Shown here: in pieces, positions 24,810 through 34,187 of the stretch
Layout: each line of letters starts with the position of its first letter
Position numbering within the stretch: the first letter of the stretch is position 1
Assembly: GCA_910579495.1 (NCBI GenBank)
Contig: CAJTVD010000001.1
Coordinates: 118,968-161,957 of the forward strand
Direction: 5' to 3'
Source: an uncultured Lachnospiraceae bacterium
GTDB taxonomy: Bacteria; Bacillota; Clostridia; Lachnospirales; Lachnospiraceae
DNA: 42,990 nt
The notes under the pieces: model-generated
Databases searched by the model: none
The model's input: only the letters and a program-made list of their open reading frames with translations
What the model was told of the DNA's origin: nothing
Program-made: the position numbers and the translations under genes

Positions 24810-26999
24810 TTAAACAAAAATCCCATATCCTGTATCCACATCTAGCTGAAGCCCTGTAGCATCATCGTATTGATTCATATCCCCCAGTATATAAACAGTA
24901 TCATCAACCACCTCCAGGCTGCCTGTCTCCAATAGTGTTTTTAAATGATTTGGAAAAACATTCACACTGAATTGGCCTAATTTCCGAAATAACTCTCTGG
25001 ACATTTTTCCATCCCGAATTTGTTCTATATATGTCTTGCCCTCACCTACAGGTATATAAACCGTCTTAGTTTGGTCTTCTATCAATTTAAACCTTTCACT
25101 GATGGAGGCAAATGGATATATTTTTCCATTTATCCCTTTTGAAATATCGCAAGCATCCAAGATCTTGTTTTGGTCAAGATTTTCATTTCCAAGTAATCCT
25201 CTAAAAAATTGAAAATAAAATGAAACCGCCTTTAGCTCAGCAGGATCCTCATAATGCCGTAATGTCTCACGCAAAGCATCTACATTTTGCTTAATCAAGG
25301 AAATGCTATCTCCCTCCAGCTTAAATAAATAAACTAAGCTGTCTTCTATCTGTCTTTTCCCTTCTCTATTACATCTCCCTGCTGCCTGTATCAAAGAATC
25401 CAAGCCAATCTCCTGCCTATACACTTTTGGGAAATCTAAATCTACTCCTGCTTCTATTAAAGAAGTCGCGATCACCCTGCATGGGAGCCCACTTTTCAAC
25501 CGATGCCTAATTTCGGAGAATTTCTGCTTGCGATGCATTGGGCACAAAAGTGTTGTAAGGCAGTATGCCCCATCTTCCGGGATACCTTTGTACAATTCCT
25601 GGGCAGTTTTACGCTTATTCACTATACAAAGCACCTGTTTTGCATTCGAGATCTGTTCCTTCAATTGTTCAATATTTAAACTGCCTGCATTGACAATCTT
25701 AGTACGCTGAAACTGTTGGTACATCCCATCCACACCATCACATATCTCCTGGATCTTTGTATGTTGCAAATACTTTGAAAAAATATTTTCCAGCGCTGGC
25801 TGTGTTGCTGTACATAATATTACTGTTGCCCTATAATTCCCCACTAACTCAGAAATAGCCGCTATACATGGTTCCAGATAAGGGATCGGTAAAGTTTGCG
25901 CCTCATCAAAAATCACAACGCTATTTGCAATATTATGGAGCTTTCTGCACTTAGAACTTTTATTTGCAAAAAGGGATTCAAAAAATTGCACTGCGGTGGT
26001 AACTATCACTGGCATGTCCCAATTTTCTGTTGCCAATACCTTTTGATACATCTGATAATTTTCTGATTGCCCTTCTGGCATTTCATACTGGACGCCTGAA
26101 TGGTGTTCCAACACATTCTCTTCCCCTAATATCCCTTCAAACACTTGTGCATTTTGGTCAATAACAGACGTATATGGTATTACATAAATTACACGCTTCA
26201 TGCCATTTCTTTTCATATGTTTCAATGAAAATCCAAGCGACGCGGTGGTTTTCCCGCCTCCAGTAGGAACTGTTAATGTGTATAACCCTCTATCCAGTTT
26301 TTCTCCCTTTTCCATACATAACTGCAAGATACGGTTTCTGCTTTCGCAAAGCATTTTTTGCTTCTCATTGTCAAACTCAGTTTTATTTAGCCAATTTTGT
26401 ATGTATTTATCAAAAAGAACGCATAATTCATCTATAGACGCATAATTTCCCCGGCTTTTCACACCCCCATCCATAAATTTCTCAGTATCTAGATAATCAG
26501 CATCAACAAGACACGAGTATAACATTCTAATAAAAAAAGACATAGTAAACCCTTTGTGATCTGCTTTCAGGCAAAAATCCGGAATTAAATCGCTACCTAA
26601 TATCGCATCCATTTCAACTTTCCACTCACTATAATCAGGTACTTGTTTTTTGATCCTGCCAAAAAATGTCCCATCACCTTCTTCGGAAAATTTATATGAG
26701 CCGCCATCCATCAGCCCAGAATGATGTCCCGCAATAGCCATCGCTACTGGAACATTCTTTTGTTTCATTGCTTCTAACGCGCCCGCTGTAGAGTGATCCA
26801 CCTTCTTCACTTTATCAGGATTGTTTATCCGATGTTGGAATTCAACTGAATATTTTCCTATATCATGTAAAATCCCACAAAAATAACCAACTTTATCACA
26901 ATTAAAATCTCCAGCAAATGATTTGGCTCTTTCGGCCGTTCCAAGTAAATGCTCTTTTATTGACTGTTTCTCTCCCAATTTATTAATGTGTGCAATCAC
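24810..26999 (-). CDS. cas3: Cas3 helicase-nuclease (type I-C)
   Basis: This protein of about 729 aa unwinds and degrades DNA marked by Cascade. The N-terminal HD nuclease has GILHDIGKYS, a later DHSTAGA and IAGHHSG. The SF2 helicase shows TVPTGGGKTTAS (Walker A), VIFDEAQTLP (DEAH-like motif II), CTATQPAL (motif III) and QAAGRCNREGK (motif VI). The frame is open to 27188, but the first 63 residues look non-coding. GTG 26999 yields VIAHINKLGEKQSIKEHLL, the normal Cas3 N-terminus, with GGAGG 10 nt upstream; ATG 27053 lacks a ribosome site and overlaps a TATAAT. The gene seems to have its own promoter and is separated from cas5c by 200 nt. Confidence 0.94.
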   Translation of the reverse strand: MIAHINKLGEKQSIKEHLLGTAERAKSFAGDFNCDKVGYFCGILHDIGKYSVEFQHRINNPDKVKKVDHSTAGALEAMKQKNVPVAMAIAGHHSGLMDGGSYKFSEEGDGTFFGRIKKQVPDYSEWKVEMDAILGSDLIPDFCLKADHKGFTMSFFIRMLYSCLVDADYLDTEKFMDGGVKSRGNYASIDELCVLFDKYIQNWLNKTEFDNEKQKMLCESRNRILQLCMEKGEKLDRGLYTLTVPTGGGKTTASLGFSLKHMKRNGMKRVIYVIPYTSVIDQNAQVFEGILGEENVLEHHSGVQYEMPEGQSENYQMYQKVLATENWDMPVIVTTAVQFFESLFANKSSKCRKLHNIANSVVIFDEAQTLPIPYLEPCIAAISELVGNYRATVILCTATQPALENIFSKYLQHTKIQEICDGVDGMYQQFQRTKIVNAGSLNIEQLKEQISNAKQVLCIVNKRKTAQELYKGIPEDGAYCLTTLLCPMHRKQKFSEIRHRLKSGLPCRVIATSLIEAGVDLDFPKVYRQEIGLDSLIQAAGRCNREGKRQIEDSLVYLFKLEGDSISLIKQNVDALRETLRHYEDPAELKAVSFYFQFFRGLLGNENLDQNKILDACDISKGINGKIYPFASISERFKLIEDQTKTVYIPVGEGKTYIEQIRDGKMSRELFRKLGQFSVNVFPNHLKTLLETGSLEVVDDTVYILGDMNQYDDATGLQLDVDTGYGIFV

Positions 27000-27170
27000 T
27001 GTTTCTTTTCCTCCATTTACCAGCTTGTTTCCGTTTCCTCTACTTGGTTCCATTATAATGTATATATTGTCCAATAAAACGGTCTTAGATTTGAAATATA
27101 AATATTGTTGAGATGCCTGGCTATAAGCAAAACATATGAAGCCGAATCCACGGCAAACAAATTTATTAGA

Positions 27171-27222
27171 TAAAAAACCCGCTTTCAACCAGAAAATTTT
27201 CTTTGCTGCCTGAAAACGGGTT
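27171..27222 (-). terminator. Rho-independent terminator of the Rpn gene
   Basis: On the minus strand AACCCGTTTTCA and TGAAAGCGGGTT pair at 11 of 12 positions around a loop that itself contains AGAAAATTTTCT. A run of T residues follows. It separates the Rpn gene from cas3, so cas3 needs its own promoter. Confidence 0.75.
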
Positions 27223-27251
27223 CCCTTTTATGATATCAGCTATATATACCT

Positions 27252-28256
27252 CTATCTTTTGATATCATTCTGATTCTTAAACTTTTTTAGATAATCCTGC
27301 GCTGCCTGAAAAGATACATCCAGCTTTTTTTGCAGTTTTTCCAGAATATCATTTTCTGAAAGCCCACAATCCAATCCTGTTTCAATAATACCCTCTGCTT
27401 TCCCTTCCGCCTTTCCCTCTATCTTGCCCTTTGCTTCGTGTTCCCTTGCGATTTCATCAAATAATGTACACATATCCACTTCTCCTTTCCCTACCAATGC
27501 GTTGTAATCAATTTTGCAGTTTGCCGCTCCTGCCACCGTCATTATCACAGTCCGGTCTACGCTATGCTCTTTTGCATATTGTATGACATTTTCCTTTGCT
27601 TTATTTCGGGGCAGGCTTTTATCCAAAATAATCTCCAGCATATGAAAAAGGTCTCTGTTGTTTATGTTATGAAATCTCAGCCCACTGTTTCTCGCCTCCA
27701 CAAAAGCCACCTTATAATCATTGACAAATTTTTTCATCTCTTCCGGGATATGCAACATCCCGTGAAGGGATACCGCCCCGTCCCATGGCTTTTCACCATA
27801 ATAGACCACGATGGTTATGACAGGCATAAATCTGTCTGTCCGCTTCATCCGGGAAAGGTATTCATCTTCGTTCAGGCCGTCAGGCTTTTTGTACTTTCCT
27901 GCATTGCTGTCATACTGCCTCTTGTAGGTCCCGTAATCGTAGCCCATTACCCGCAGGGGCATGGCATAATGGATATGCTCCTGTGACTCAAGCCCCAGCA
28001 TCACAAGGGATACCCCATAAGCTGTGGATCTCTTGCTGATCTTGATATTATCCCTGGATGCCTGGAAACTCTCCGCATAGCCTCTGTGCTCCAGCACCCA
28101 GGAGCCCTCTGTATCTTCACTTTCCAGTTCCCCCGGTTTGATGACCTGCTTCCCCCCAAACAGCACAGCGTTGAACAGATCCGCAAACTGCCCGTTGTGG
28201 CTCCAGTAATTCTTCAGCACGGTATCGGGTTTTAGATTCTGTGTCTTTGCCATCAT
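27252..28256 (-). CDS. Rpn family recombination-promoting nuclease / PD-(D/E)XK transposase-like protein
   Basis: This 334-aa protein begins with NYWSHNGQFADLFNAVLFGGKQVI, the typical N-terminus of Rpn/YhgA-like proteins. The core has RSTAYGVSLVMLGLESQEHIHYAMPLRVM and FMPVITIVVYYGEKPWDG, expected for the PD-(D/E)XK nuclease fold. The C-terminus carries the low-complexity repeat GKIEGKAEGKAEGIIE common to this family. Known members are DNA endonucleases that raise RecA-independent recombination. The neighbouring type I-C locus may be chance, since these genes are frequent in Lachnospiraceae. The start is preceded by GGAAAGGAAGC. Confidence 0.85.
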   Translation of the reverse strand: MMAKTQNLKPDTVLKNYWSHNGQFADLFNAVLFGGKQVIKPGELESEDTEGSWVLEHRGYAESFQASRDNIKISKRSTAYGVSLVMLGLESQEHIHYAMPLRVMGYDYGTYKRQYDSNAGKYKKPDGLNEDEYLSRMKRTDRFMPVITIVVYYGEKPWDGAVSLHGMLHIPEEMKKFVNDYKVAFVEARNSGLRFHNINNRDLFHMLEIILDKSLPRNKAKENVIQYAKEHSVDRTVIMTVAGAANCKIDYNALVGKGEVDMCTLFDEIAREHEAKGKIEGKAEGKAEGIIETGLDCGLSENDILEKLQKKLDVSFQAAQDYLKKFKNQNDIKR

Positions 28257-28294
28257 TTGCTTCCTTTCCCTTATAAAGGACTGTCCCCAAAGGC

Positions 28295-31200
28295 TTATTT
28301 AAAATACGCCACACCTGACGCGAAGATCTTCATATCCTGTTCCCCATAAATATTAATGGCAACGCCCTGGCCACGGCGTTCCACATGGGCCATTTTGCCA
28401 AATACCCTTCCGTCAGGGGACGTGATCCCCTCAACAGCGGCATAGGAACCATTGATATTCCATTCTTCGTCCATGGAAACATTTCCCTGGATATCCGCAT
28501 ACTGGGTAGCCACCTGGCCCTCTGCAAAAAGCCTGCCAAGCCACTCTTTCGAGGCCACAAACCTTCCTTCCCCATGGGAAGCAGGCGTTGCATAAACCTC
28601 TCCTGGCTTTGTGCCCATAAGCCAGGGTGACCTATTGGAAACCACCCTGGTGTAAACCATCTTGGAAATGTGGCGGTTGATGGTATTATAGGTAAGGGTG
28701 GGGGAATCCTCCATCTGCCCTACGATCTCCCCATAGGGTACAAGCCCCAGTTTGATCAGCGCCTGGAAGCCATTACAGATGCCAAGGAGCAGGCCGTCCC
28801 TTTCTTTTAAAAGCTTCATCACCGCTTCTTTTATGTGGCCATTCTGAAAGGCAGTGGCAAAGAACTTGGCGCTGCCCTCCGGCTCATCTCCCGCGGAAAA
28901 TCCGCCAGGGAACATGATGATCTGCGCCCTGTCAATATCCTTTTTAAATATTTCAACAGACTCCCGGATGTCCTGGGCGGTGCGGTTTTTAAACACTCTT
29001 GTTTCCACCTCCGCTCCCGCCTCCCGGAATGCCCGGGCTGTATCATACTCGCAGTTGGTGCCAGGGAATACGGGAATAAACACAGTGGGCTTCGCCACTT
29101 TGTGCCTGCACACATAAACCTGCCCTGCATGGTAAAGGGGGGAATCTATCCTGGCTGTATCCCTCTCCCCCCTGGTGGGGAATACCTTTTCCAGCTTAGA
29201 CTGCCATGCCCCAAGGGCTTCCTCCATGGATAGGGATACTTCCTTAAAGGTAAAGGCACCTTCCTCTTTCACCTTTCCCACTCTTCTGTAGTTTAGGCCA
29301 CCTGTTTCTTTTTCCTGCCTGCTTAAGATCTCCAGGGCATCTTTTTCCCCCATTTCCACCAGGATATCCCCCAGGCAGTTTTCAAATAAGTCTTTGGCAC
29401 ACAGCTCGCCGTCAAAGGACACGCCCAGCTTATTGCCGAAAGCCATTTTGCAGCTCCCCGCAAAAAGCCCCCTGGCATCCAGTGCATATGCCGCCTTTAC
29501 CCTTCCCTCCCTCATAAGGCCGGTAATAAAATCATAAGTCTCCATTGCCTGCCGGTAAACGGGGATATCGTAATCGTCTTTATCAAACCAGAACTGGACC
29601 AGCACATCCCCTGCTTCCTTTAATTCCGGTGTTATCACGTCTTTTACTGATGCCACATCCACAGCAAAGGAAACCAGGGTCGGGGGAACGTCGATGTGGT
29701 TGAAAGTCCCCGACATGCTATCCTTGCCGCCTATGGAGGGGAGGCCATAACCGATCTGGGCGTCATAAGCCCCTAAAAGAGCCGCAAAGGGCTGGCTCCA
29801 GCGCTCCGGCTGGTCTGTCATGCGCCGGAAATATTCCTGGAAGGTGAAACGGATCTTATGGAGGTCACCGCCGGAAGCCACGGTCCTGGCTATGGATTCC
29901 GTTACCGCATACACCGCACCATGGTAGGGGCTCCATGAAGAAAGATATGGGTCAAAGCCACAGCTCATCATGGTTACGGTGTCCGTCTGCCCCTCCAGGA
30001 CTGGCAGCCTGGCAATCATGGCCTGGGTCTCCGTAAGCTGGTATTTACCGCCGTAGGGCATCACTACGCTGCCCGCACCTATGGAGGAATCGAACATTTC
30101 CACAAGCCCCTTCTGGGAGCAGACGTTTAAGTCGTTTAAAGTATAAAGGCACGCCCCCTTTATATCCTTTTCCAATAGTGCCTTTTCCACCTGGGGAATG
30201 GCGGTCTTTTTCAGATAGTTGTCCTCTTCCTCCGGCATCTCCACTGTGACATCCGTTTCCTGATGTGCCCCATTGGTATCCAAAAACGCCCTGGAAATAT
30301 TTACAATCTCCCCTCCCCGCCATTTCAGCACCAGCCTTGGCTGGCTGGTGACTACCGCAACAGGAACGGCTTCCAGGTTTTCCTCCCCTGCAAAGCCCAG
30401 AAAGGCATCCACGTTTTCCGGGGAAACCACCACTGCCATCCTCTCCTGGGATTCGGAGATCGCCAGCTCCGTGCCATCCAGCCCGGCATACTTTTTGGGA
30501 ACCTTGTCCAGATCCACCACCAGCCCCGGCGCCAGCTCCCCGATCGCCACAGAAACGCCCCCTGCCCCGAAATCGTTGCACTTTTTGATTATACGGCTCA
30601 CCTCTTCCCGGCGGAAAAGCCTTTGGATCTTCCGTTCCGTGGGAGCGTTGCCCTTTTGCACTTCCGCGCCGCAGGTCTCAATGGAGCTTTCCGTATGCAC
30701 TTTGGAAGAGCCGGTAGCGCCGCCGCAGCCGTCCCGCCCTGTCCGGCCGCCTAAAAGAATGATCACATCCTCCGGATCGGAATTCTCCCTGATAACGTTC
30801 CTGCGGGGAGCCGCGCCCATGACAGCGCCGATCTCCATACGCTTTGCCACATAGTCAGGGTGATAGATCTCCTTTACATACCCGGTGGCAAGGCCGATCT
30901 GGTTGCCATAGGAGGAATAGCCCGCCGCAGCCCCCCTTACCAGCTTTTTCTGGGACAGCTTGCCCTTTAGGGTATCCGCAACAGGCAGGGTGGGATCTGC
31001 TGCCCCCGTTACCCGCATGGCCTGGTATACATAGCCCCTTCCTGACAAAGGATCCCTGATAGCGCCCCCAAGGCAGGTGGCCGCGCCGCCGAAAGGCTCA
31101 ATCTCCGTGGGATGGTTATGGGTCTCGTTTTTGAAAAACACCAGCCATTCTTCTTTCACCGGGCCTTCCCCGTAGTCCATTTCCACAGGCACCACCACAG

Positions 31201-32113
31201 AGCAGGCATTGATCTCGTCAGATTCCTCCAGATCCTCAAGCTTCCCTTCCTTTTTCAGCTTGCGCATTGCCATCAGCGCCAGATCCATCAGGCACACGAA
31301 CTTGTCTTCCCTTCCGGCGAAGATCTCCTTTCTGGTATCCAGGTAGCTCTGATAAGCGGTTTCCAGGGGTGTCTGGTAATAGCCCTCCTGAAAGGTGATA
31401 TTTTTCAGTTCTGTGGAAAATGTGGTATGGCGGCAATGATCCGACCAGTAGGTATCCAGCACCCGGATCTCCGTCATGGTAGGATCCCTGTGCTCCTCCT
31501 GTTTAAAATAATTCTGAATATGAAGAAAGTCCTTGAAGGTCATGGCAAGGGAAAGGCTCCCATACAGTTCCTTTAAAGCCTCCTCCCCCATATCCTGGAA
31601 GCCCTCAAATACCTTCACGTCCTCAGGCTCCTGGTACTCTGTAAGCAATGTGTCTGGCTTGGCAGCATCCGTTTCCCTGGAGTCTACAGGATTGATGCAG
31701 TAAGCCCTGATCCTGTCAAACTCCTCCTGGGTAATATCCCCGGTTATCAGATATATGGCTGCGGTCTTGATCACAGGCTCCTCATCTTCTTTCAGGAATT
31801 TCACGCACTGCATGGCGGAGTCTGCCCGCTGGTCAAACTGCCCCGGTAGAAATTCTACCCCAAAGACCCGTCCCCCTTGGGGGATATCAATGGTTTCCCT
31901 GTAAAGAATATCTACCGGCGGCTCTGAAAATACTCCCTGCAGAGCCTTTTCAAAGGTTTCTTCTGATATATTTTCCACATCGTAGCGAATAAAGACCCTT
32001 ACCTCAGAGACCCCGTTGATTCCCAGGTAACCGACAATCTCTTCTTTCAGTTCCTTTGCCCTTACTGCAAAAGGGGCTTTCTTCTCCACATAAATACGTT
32101 TCACATTTCCCAT
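28295..32113 (-). CDS. purL: Phosphoribosylformylglycinamidine synthase, single-chain
   Basis: This 1272-aa enzyme converts FGAR, glutamine and ATP to FGAM in purine synthesis. An N-terminal PurS-like part is followed by two ATP-grasp-like halves, including NETHNHPTEIEPFGGAATCLGGAIRD and GAGGVSVAIGELAPG. The C-terminal glutaminase (FPGTNCEYDTARAFREAG) has its Cys in LLLGICNGFQAL and a later His/Glu motif in SHGEGRF. All domains in one chain is the form seen in many Clostridia and Proteobacteria, unlike the split PurS/PurL/PurQ of bacilli. The start has GGAGGAAG upstream. It stands alone among pur genes here. Confidence 0.96.
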   Translation of the reverse strand: MGNVKRIYVEKKAPFAVRAKELKEEIVGYLGINGVSEVRVFIRYDVENISEETFEKALQGVFSEPPVDILYRETIDIPQGGRVFGVEFLPGQFDQRADSAMQCVKFLKEDEEPVIKTAAIYLITGDITQEEFDRIRAYCINPVDSRETDAAKPDTLLTEYQEPEDVKVFEGFQDMGEEALKELYGSLSLAMTFKDFLHIQNYFKQEEHRDPTMTEIRVLDTYWSDHCRHTTFSTELKNITFQEGYYQTPLETAYQSYLDTRKEIFAGREDKFVCLMDLALMAMRKLKKEGKLEDLEESDEINACSVVVPVEMDYGEGPVKEEWLVFFKNETHNHPTEIEPFGGAATCLGGAIRDPLSGRGYVYQAMRVTGAADPTLPVADTLKGKLSQKKLVRGAAAGYSSYGNQIGLATGYVKEIYHPDYVAKRMEIGAVMGAAPRRNVIRENSDPEDVIILLGGRTGRDGCGGATGSSKVHTESSIETCGAEVQKGNAPTERKIQRLFRREEVSRIIKKCNDFGAGGVSVAIGELAPGLVVDLDKVPKKYAGLDGTELAISESQERMAVVVSPENVDAFLGFAGEENLEAVPVAVVTSQPRLVLKWRGGEIVNISRAFLDTNGAHQETDVTVEMPEEEDNYLKKTAIPQVEKALLEKDIKGACLYTLNDLNVCSQKGLVEMFDSSIGAGSVVMPYGGKYQLTETQAMIARLPVLEGQTDTVTMMSCGFDPYLSSWSPYHGAVYAVTESIARTVASGGDLHKIRFTFQEYFRRMTDQPERWSQPFAALLGAYDAQIGYGLPSIGGKDSMSGTFNHIDVPPTLVSFAVDVASVKDVITPELKEAGDVLVQFWFDKDDYDIPVYRQAMETYDFITGLMREGRVKAAYALDARGLFAGSCKMAFGNKLGVSFDGELCAKDLFENCLGDILVEMGEKDALEILSRQEKETGGLNYRRVGKVKEEGAFTFKEVSLSMEEALGAWQSKLEKVFPTRGERDTARIDSPLYHAGQVYVCRHKVAKPTVFIPVFPGTNCEYDTARAFREAGAEVETRVFKNRTAQDIRESVEIFKKDIDRAQIIMFPGGFSAGDEPEGSAKFFATAFQNGHIKEAVMKLLKERDGLLLGICNGFQALIKLGLVPYGEIVGQMEDSPTLTYNTINRHISKMVYTRVVSNRSPWLMGTKPGEVYATPASHGEGRFVASKEWLGRLFAEGQVATQYADIQGNVSMDEEWNINGSYAAVEGITSPDGRVFGKMAHVERRGQGVAINIYGEQDMKIFASGVAYFK

Positions 32114-32251
32114 GGTAACTTCCTCCGTTTCCTGTTCTCAAGCTCTATATGAATCTGTGATCTTCCCTGACGCAAACCCGGTGCAGGCAAAGGGTCTGTT
32201 AATAAATCCCCTGCCCGGCCCCAGGCATCCCCAAACATTGCCAATCCCGCT

Positions 32252-33187
32252 TTACAGGTGCAGCCTGTGGATCAGCCGGCAGGCAATATCCCCCTGCCCA
32301 ATCAAAGGCTCCGTATGGGAAAAAAACACAATCCCATCTGTGGGGGACGCAATAACTTCCTTCACATGCCCTTCATAGGGGTCTATCACTTCCGCTAAGG
32401 GATACCCATAGCGGACATCCTCCCCCGGCTTTATCAGGTTCCTGATAATTCCCCCTGACCGGGCGTACACATCCGTCAAATCTTTCTCCACAATCACATG
32501 GCTGATGTACCCGCTGTGGCTTACATACCTGATGATCCCCATCCTTGTAAGGAACCGGAGTATGGCGGCAATGGCCTGTCCCGCCCCTTTTTCATCAATG
32601 GTATCGTTTTTGTTGGTATAGACAGAAAAAGCGGCGGTCATATCATTCTGCCAGTTGTAATTTAAGGTCTTAGTATCTAAAGGAGTAGGTTTTCTCACCA
32701 CCACATAAGGCAGCCCGAACAAATTGGCAAGGGAAATATTCTGGTATCCTGTCTCCATCATTCTCACATGGGGAATAAACTCCCCGGTCATACTAAAGCT
32801 GGTCAACTGAATGCCATAAGTATACTCCTTAATCTTCTGGAAAACATGGTAAGCGATACGGCCGGTGGTATAGCCATTCTCATCCCCGGGAAAACCCCGG
32901 TTGATGTCCACATCATCTACCCCAAAAAAACGCTGCGCCACATTTAAACTCATGCTGTTGACCACAGGGATCACCAAAATCTGTTTATTGGCATTGATAC
33001 TGCCCTTTCCCTCCAGTTCCTTCAGTATCCGCACAAGCTGGGAGCAAATGTACATCTGCTGCATTTCGTTTCCCCTGGTGGAGCCTACGATACAGGCTGC
33101 CGGTTCCCCCTTCCCGAAAAAGTATCCCCGTATCACCATATCCTGCCTGTAGGGAGAATGTACCCTGTAAATTTCTTCCTTCCGCAT
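32252..33187 (-). CDS. Aspartoacylase/succinylglutamate desuccinylase-like protein lacking zinc ligands
   Basis: This 311-aa protein resembles the next gene upstream (33191-34126) and has the same M14-like fold, but the zinc-binding motif HGxE has become R38-G-N-E41 (GSTRGNE). The histidine of the DVHAG-type motif is replaced in YGIQLTSF (Thr129). Of the usual three metal ligands only the Glu seems kept. The NR motif (DINRGFPG) and the C-terminal beta-domain (EDVRYGYPLAEVIDPYEG) are retained. It probably binds a ligand or partners the active paralogue but does not hydrolyse. The two genes are 3 nt apart and surely co-transcribed. Confidence 0.78.
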   Translation of the reverse strand: MRKEEIYRVHSPYRQDMVIRGYFFGKGEPAACIVGSTRGNEMQQMYICSQLVRILKELEGKGSINANKQILVIPVVNSMSLNVAQRFFGVDDVDINRGFPGDENGYTTGRIAYHVFQKIKEYTYGIQLTSFSMTGEFIPHVRMMETGYQNISLANLFGLPYVVVRKPTPLDTKTLNYNWQNDMTAAFSVYTNKNDTIDEKGAGQAIAAILRFLTRMGIIRYVSHSGYISHVIVEKDLTDVYARSGGIIRNLIKPGEDVRYGYPLAEVIDPYEGHVKEVIASPTDGIVFFSHTEPLIGQGDIACRLIHRLHL

Positions 33188-33190
33188 AGC

Positions 33191-34126
33191 CTATTCCTCC
33201 CCAATGCCTGTGAGTATTCTTGCCAGAAGGGATCCTGCCCGCACAAAGGGAAATTCTCTTAAGGTAAAGACAAGGCCGCTTTTGGCTACCCTGATATCCT
33301 CCAGCACACGCCCTTCCAGGGGGCTGATGATCTCCCCCACCTTATCCCCCTTTTGGACATAATGGTTATGGGCTATGGCTGGGAGGAACACTCCTGTTTC
33401 TTTTGCCCGGATAAAGTCCACTTCCCCGTCTGTGGAGATTGCGGGATATTGGATGCTGCCCACCTGTCCCTGCCACATGCCAAGCTCTTTCATCAAATGG
33501 AAGATCCCCTCCACTACCTGATTGCCGTATTTCCGGTCAATCCTCGTCCCCACCCCCATTTCCAGTACCATAGTGGGAACTCCCAGCATATTCAGGGAAT
33601 GGGAAAGGGTGGATTCGTGGACCGTCACGGCGGCGTTAGTCCAGACCATATCCGTATTTAGCAGCCGGGCATAGGGAAGAAGCTTTTCGGCAAACTCCTC
33701 CCCCACCCGCACCTGGGGCAGCTCCTTAACAAAAATATCCCCTGCATGTACATCCAGGCACATATCGGCACCTGCAATATCGTTTACAACCGCCGCCGCA
33801 ACCCGGTCCATGGCGGTTCCCTTTTCATTTCCCGGGAACATCCTGTTAAGATCTATCCCCAGCTTGGGGATTTTATGCTCCGCAAAGTCCAGCCCCAGGG
33901 GGTTTAAGGCAGGGTAAAGATCCACTGTCCCAATGAGCTGGCCTTCCTCCTTTGTAATCCTCCGGGCAATTTCATAGCACACATACTGGCCTTCAAATTC
34001 ATCCCCGTGAATGCCAGATACCACCGCCAGCCTCTTTGCCGAAGGTTCCTTTCCTGTCATCCTGTTTTTCTGGATTGTAAGCTTTTCCCCTACTGGAAGC
34101 TCAATGGAAAATACTTCTACAATCAA
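33191..34126 (-). CDS. Aspartoacylase/succinylglutamate desuccinylase family metallo-hydrolase
   Basis: This zinc amidohydrolase of about 311 aa would cleave an N-acyl amino acid or similar amide. In the open frame from 34141, the zinc ligands are His45 and Glu48 (SGIHGDEFEG) and His132 (LDVHAGD); the substrate-binding arginine is in LNRMFPGN. A lipoyl-like beta-domain makes up the C-terminus. A TTG at 34126 with GGGAGG just upstream is the likely start, giving MIVEVFSIELP. It precedes a degenerate paralogue and follows a TetR gene that ends in a terminator. The substrate is unknown. Confidence 0.82.
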   Translation of the reverse strand: MIVEVFSIELPVGEKLTIQKNRMTGKEPSAKRLAVVSGIHGDEFEGQYVCYEIARRITKEEGQLIGTVDLYPALNPLGLDFAEHKIPKLGIDLNRMFPGNEKGTAMDRVAAAVVNDIAGADMCLDVHAGDIFVKELPQVRVGEEFAEKLLPYARLLNTDMVWTNAAVTVHESTLSHSLNMLGVPTMVLEMGVGTRIDRKYGNQVVEGIFHLMKELGMWQGQVGSIQYPAISTDGEVDFIRAKETGVFLPAIAHNHYVQKGDKVGEIISPLEGRVLEDIRVAKSGLVFTLREFPFVRAGSLLARILTGIGEE

Positions 34127-34154
34127 TCTTACACCTCCCAATTCTTATAACGCC

Positions 34155-34187
34155 AAAAAGCCCAAGGCGTTGAACCTTAAGCTTTTT
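34155..34187 (-). terminator. Rho-independent terminator of the TetR gene
   Basis: On the minus strand the arms AAAAAGCTTAAGG and CCTTGGGCTTTTT pair over 13 bp, including two G-U pairs, around TTCAACG. The 3' arm ends in a T run. It only forms well on this strand. It overlaps the end of the TetR gene. Confidence 0.7.

Noticed and set aside
27000..27188. First 63 residues of the long cas3 frame
   Set aside because: They lack similarity to Cas3 N-termini, run into a terminator, and GTG 26999 has GGAGG and the expected N-terminus.
30045..30854. Long frames of 178-193 codons on both strands within purL
   Set aside because: They lie inside the conserved PurL coding sequence and have low-complexity Gly/Arg- or Ser-rich composition typical of shadow frames.
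32114..32251. Possible purine riboswitch upstream of purL
   Set aside because: The purL upstream region (minus strand before 32113) is short and shows no purine-riboswitch core.
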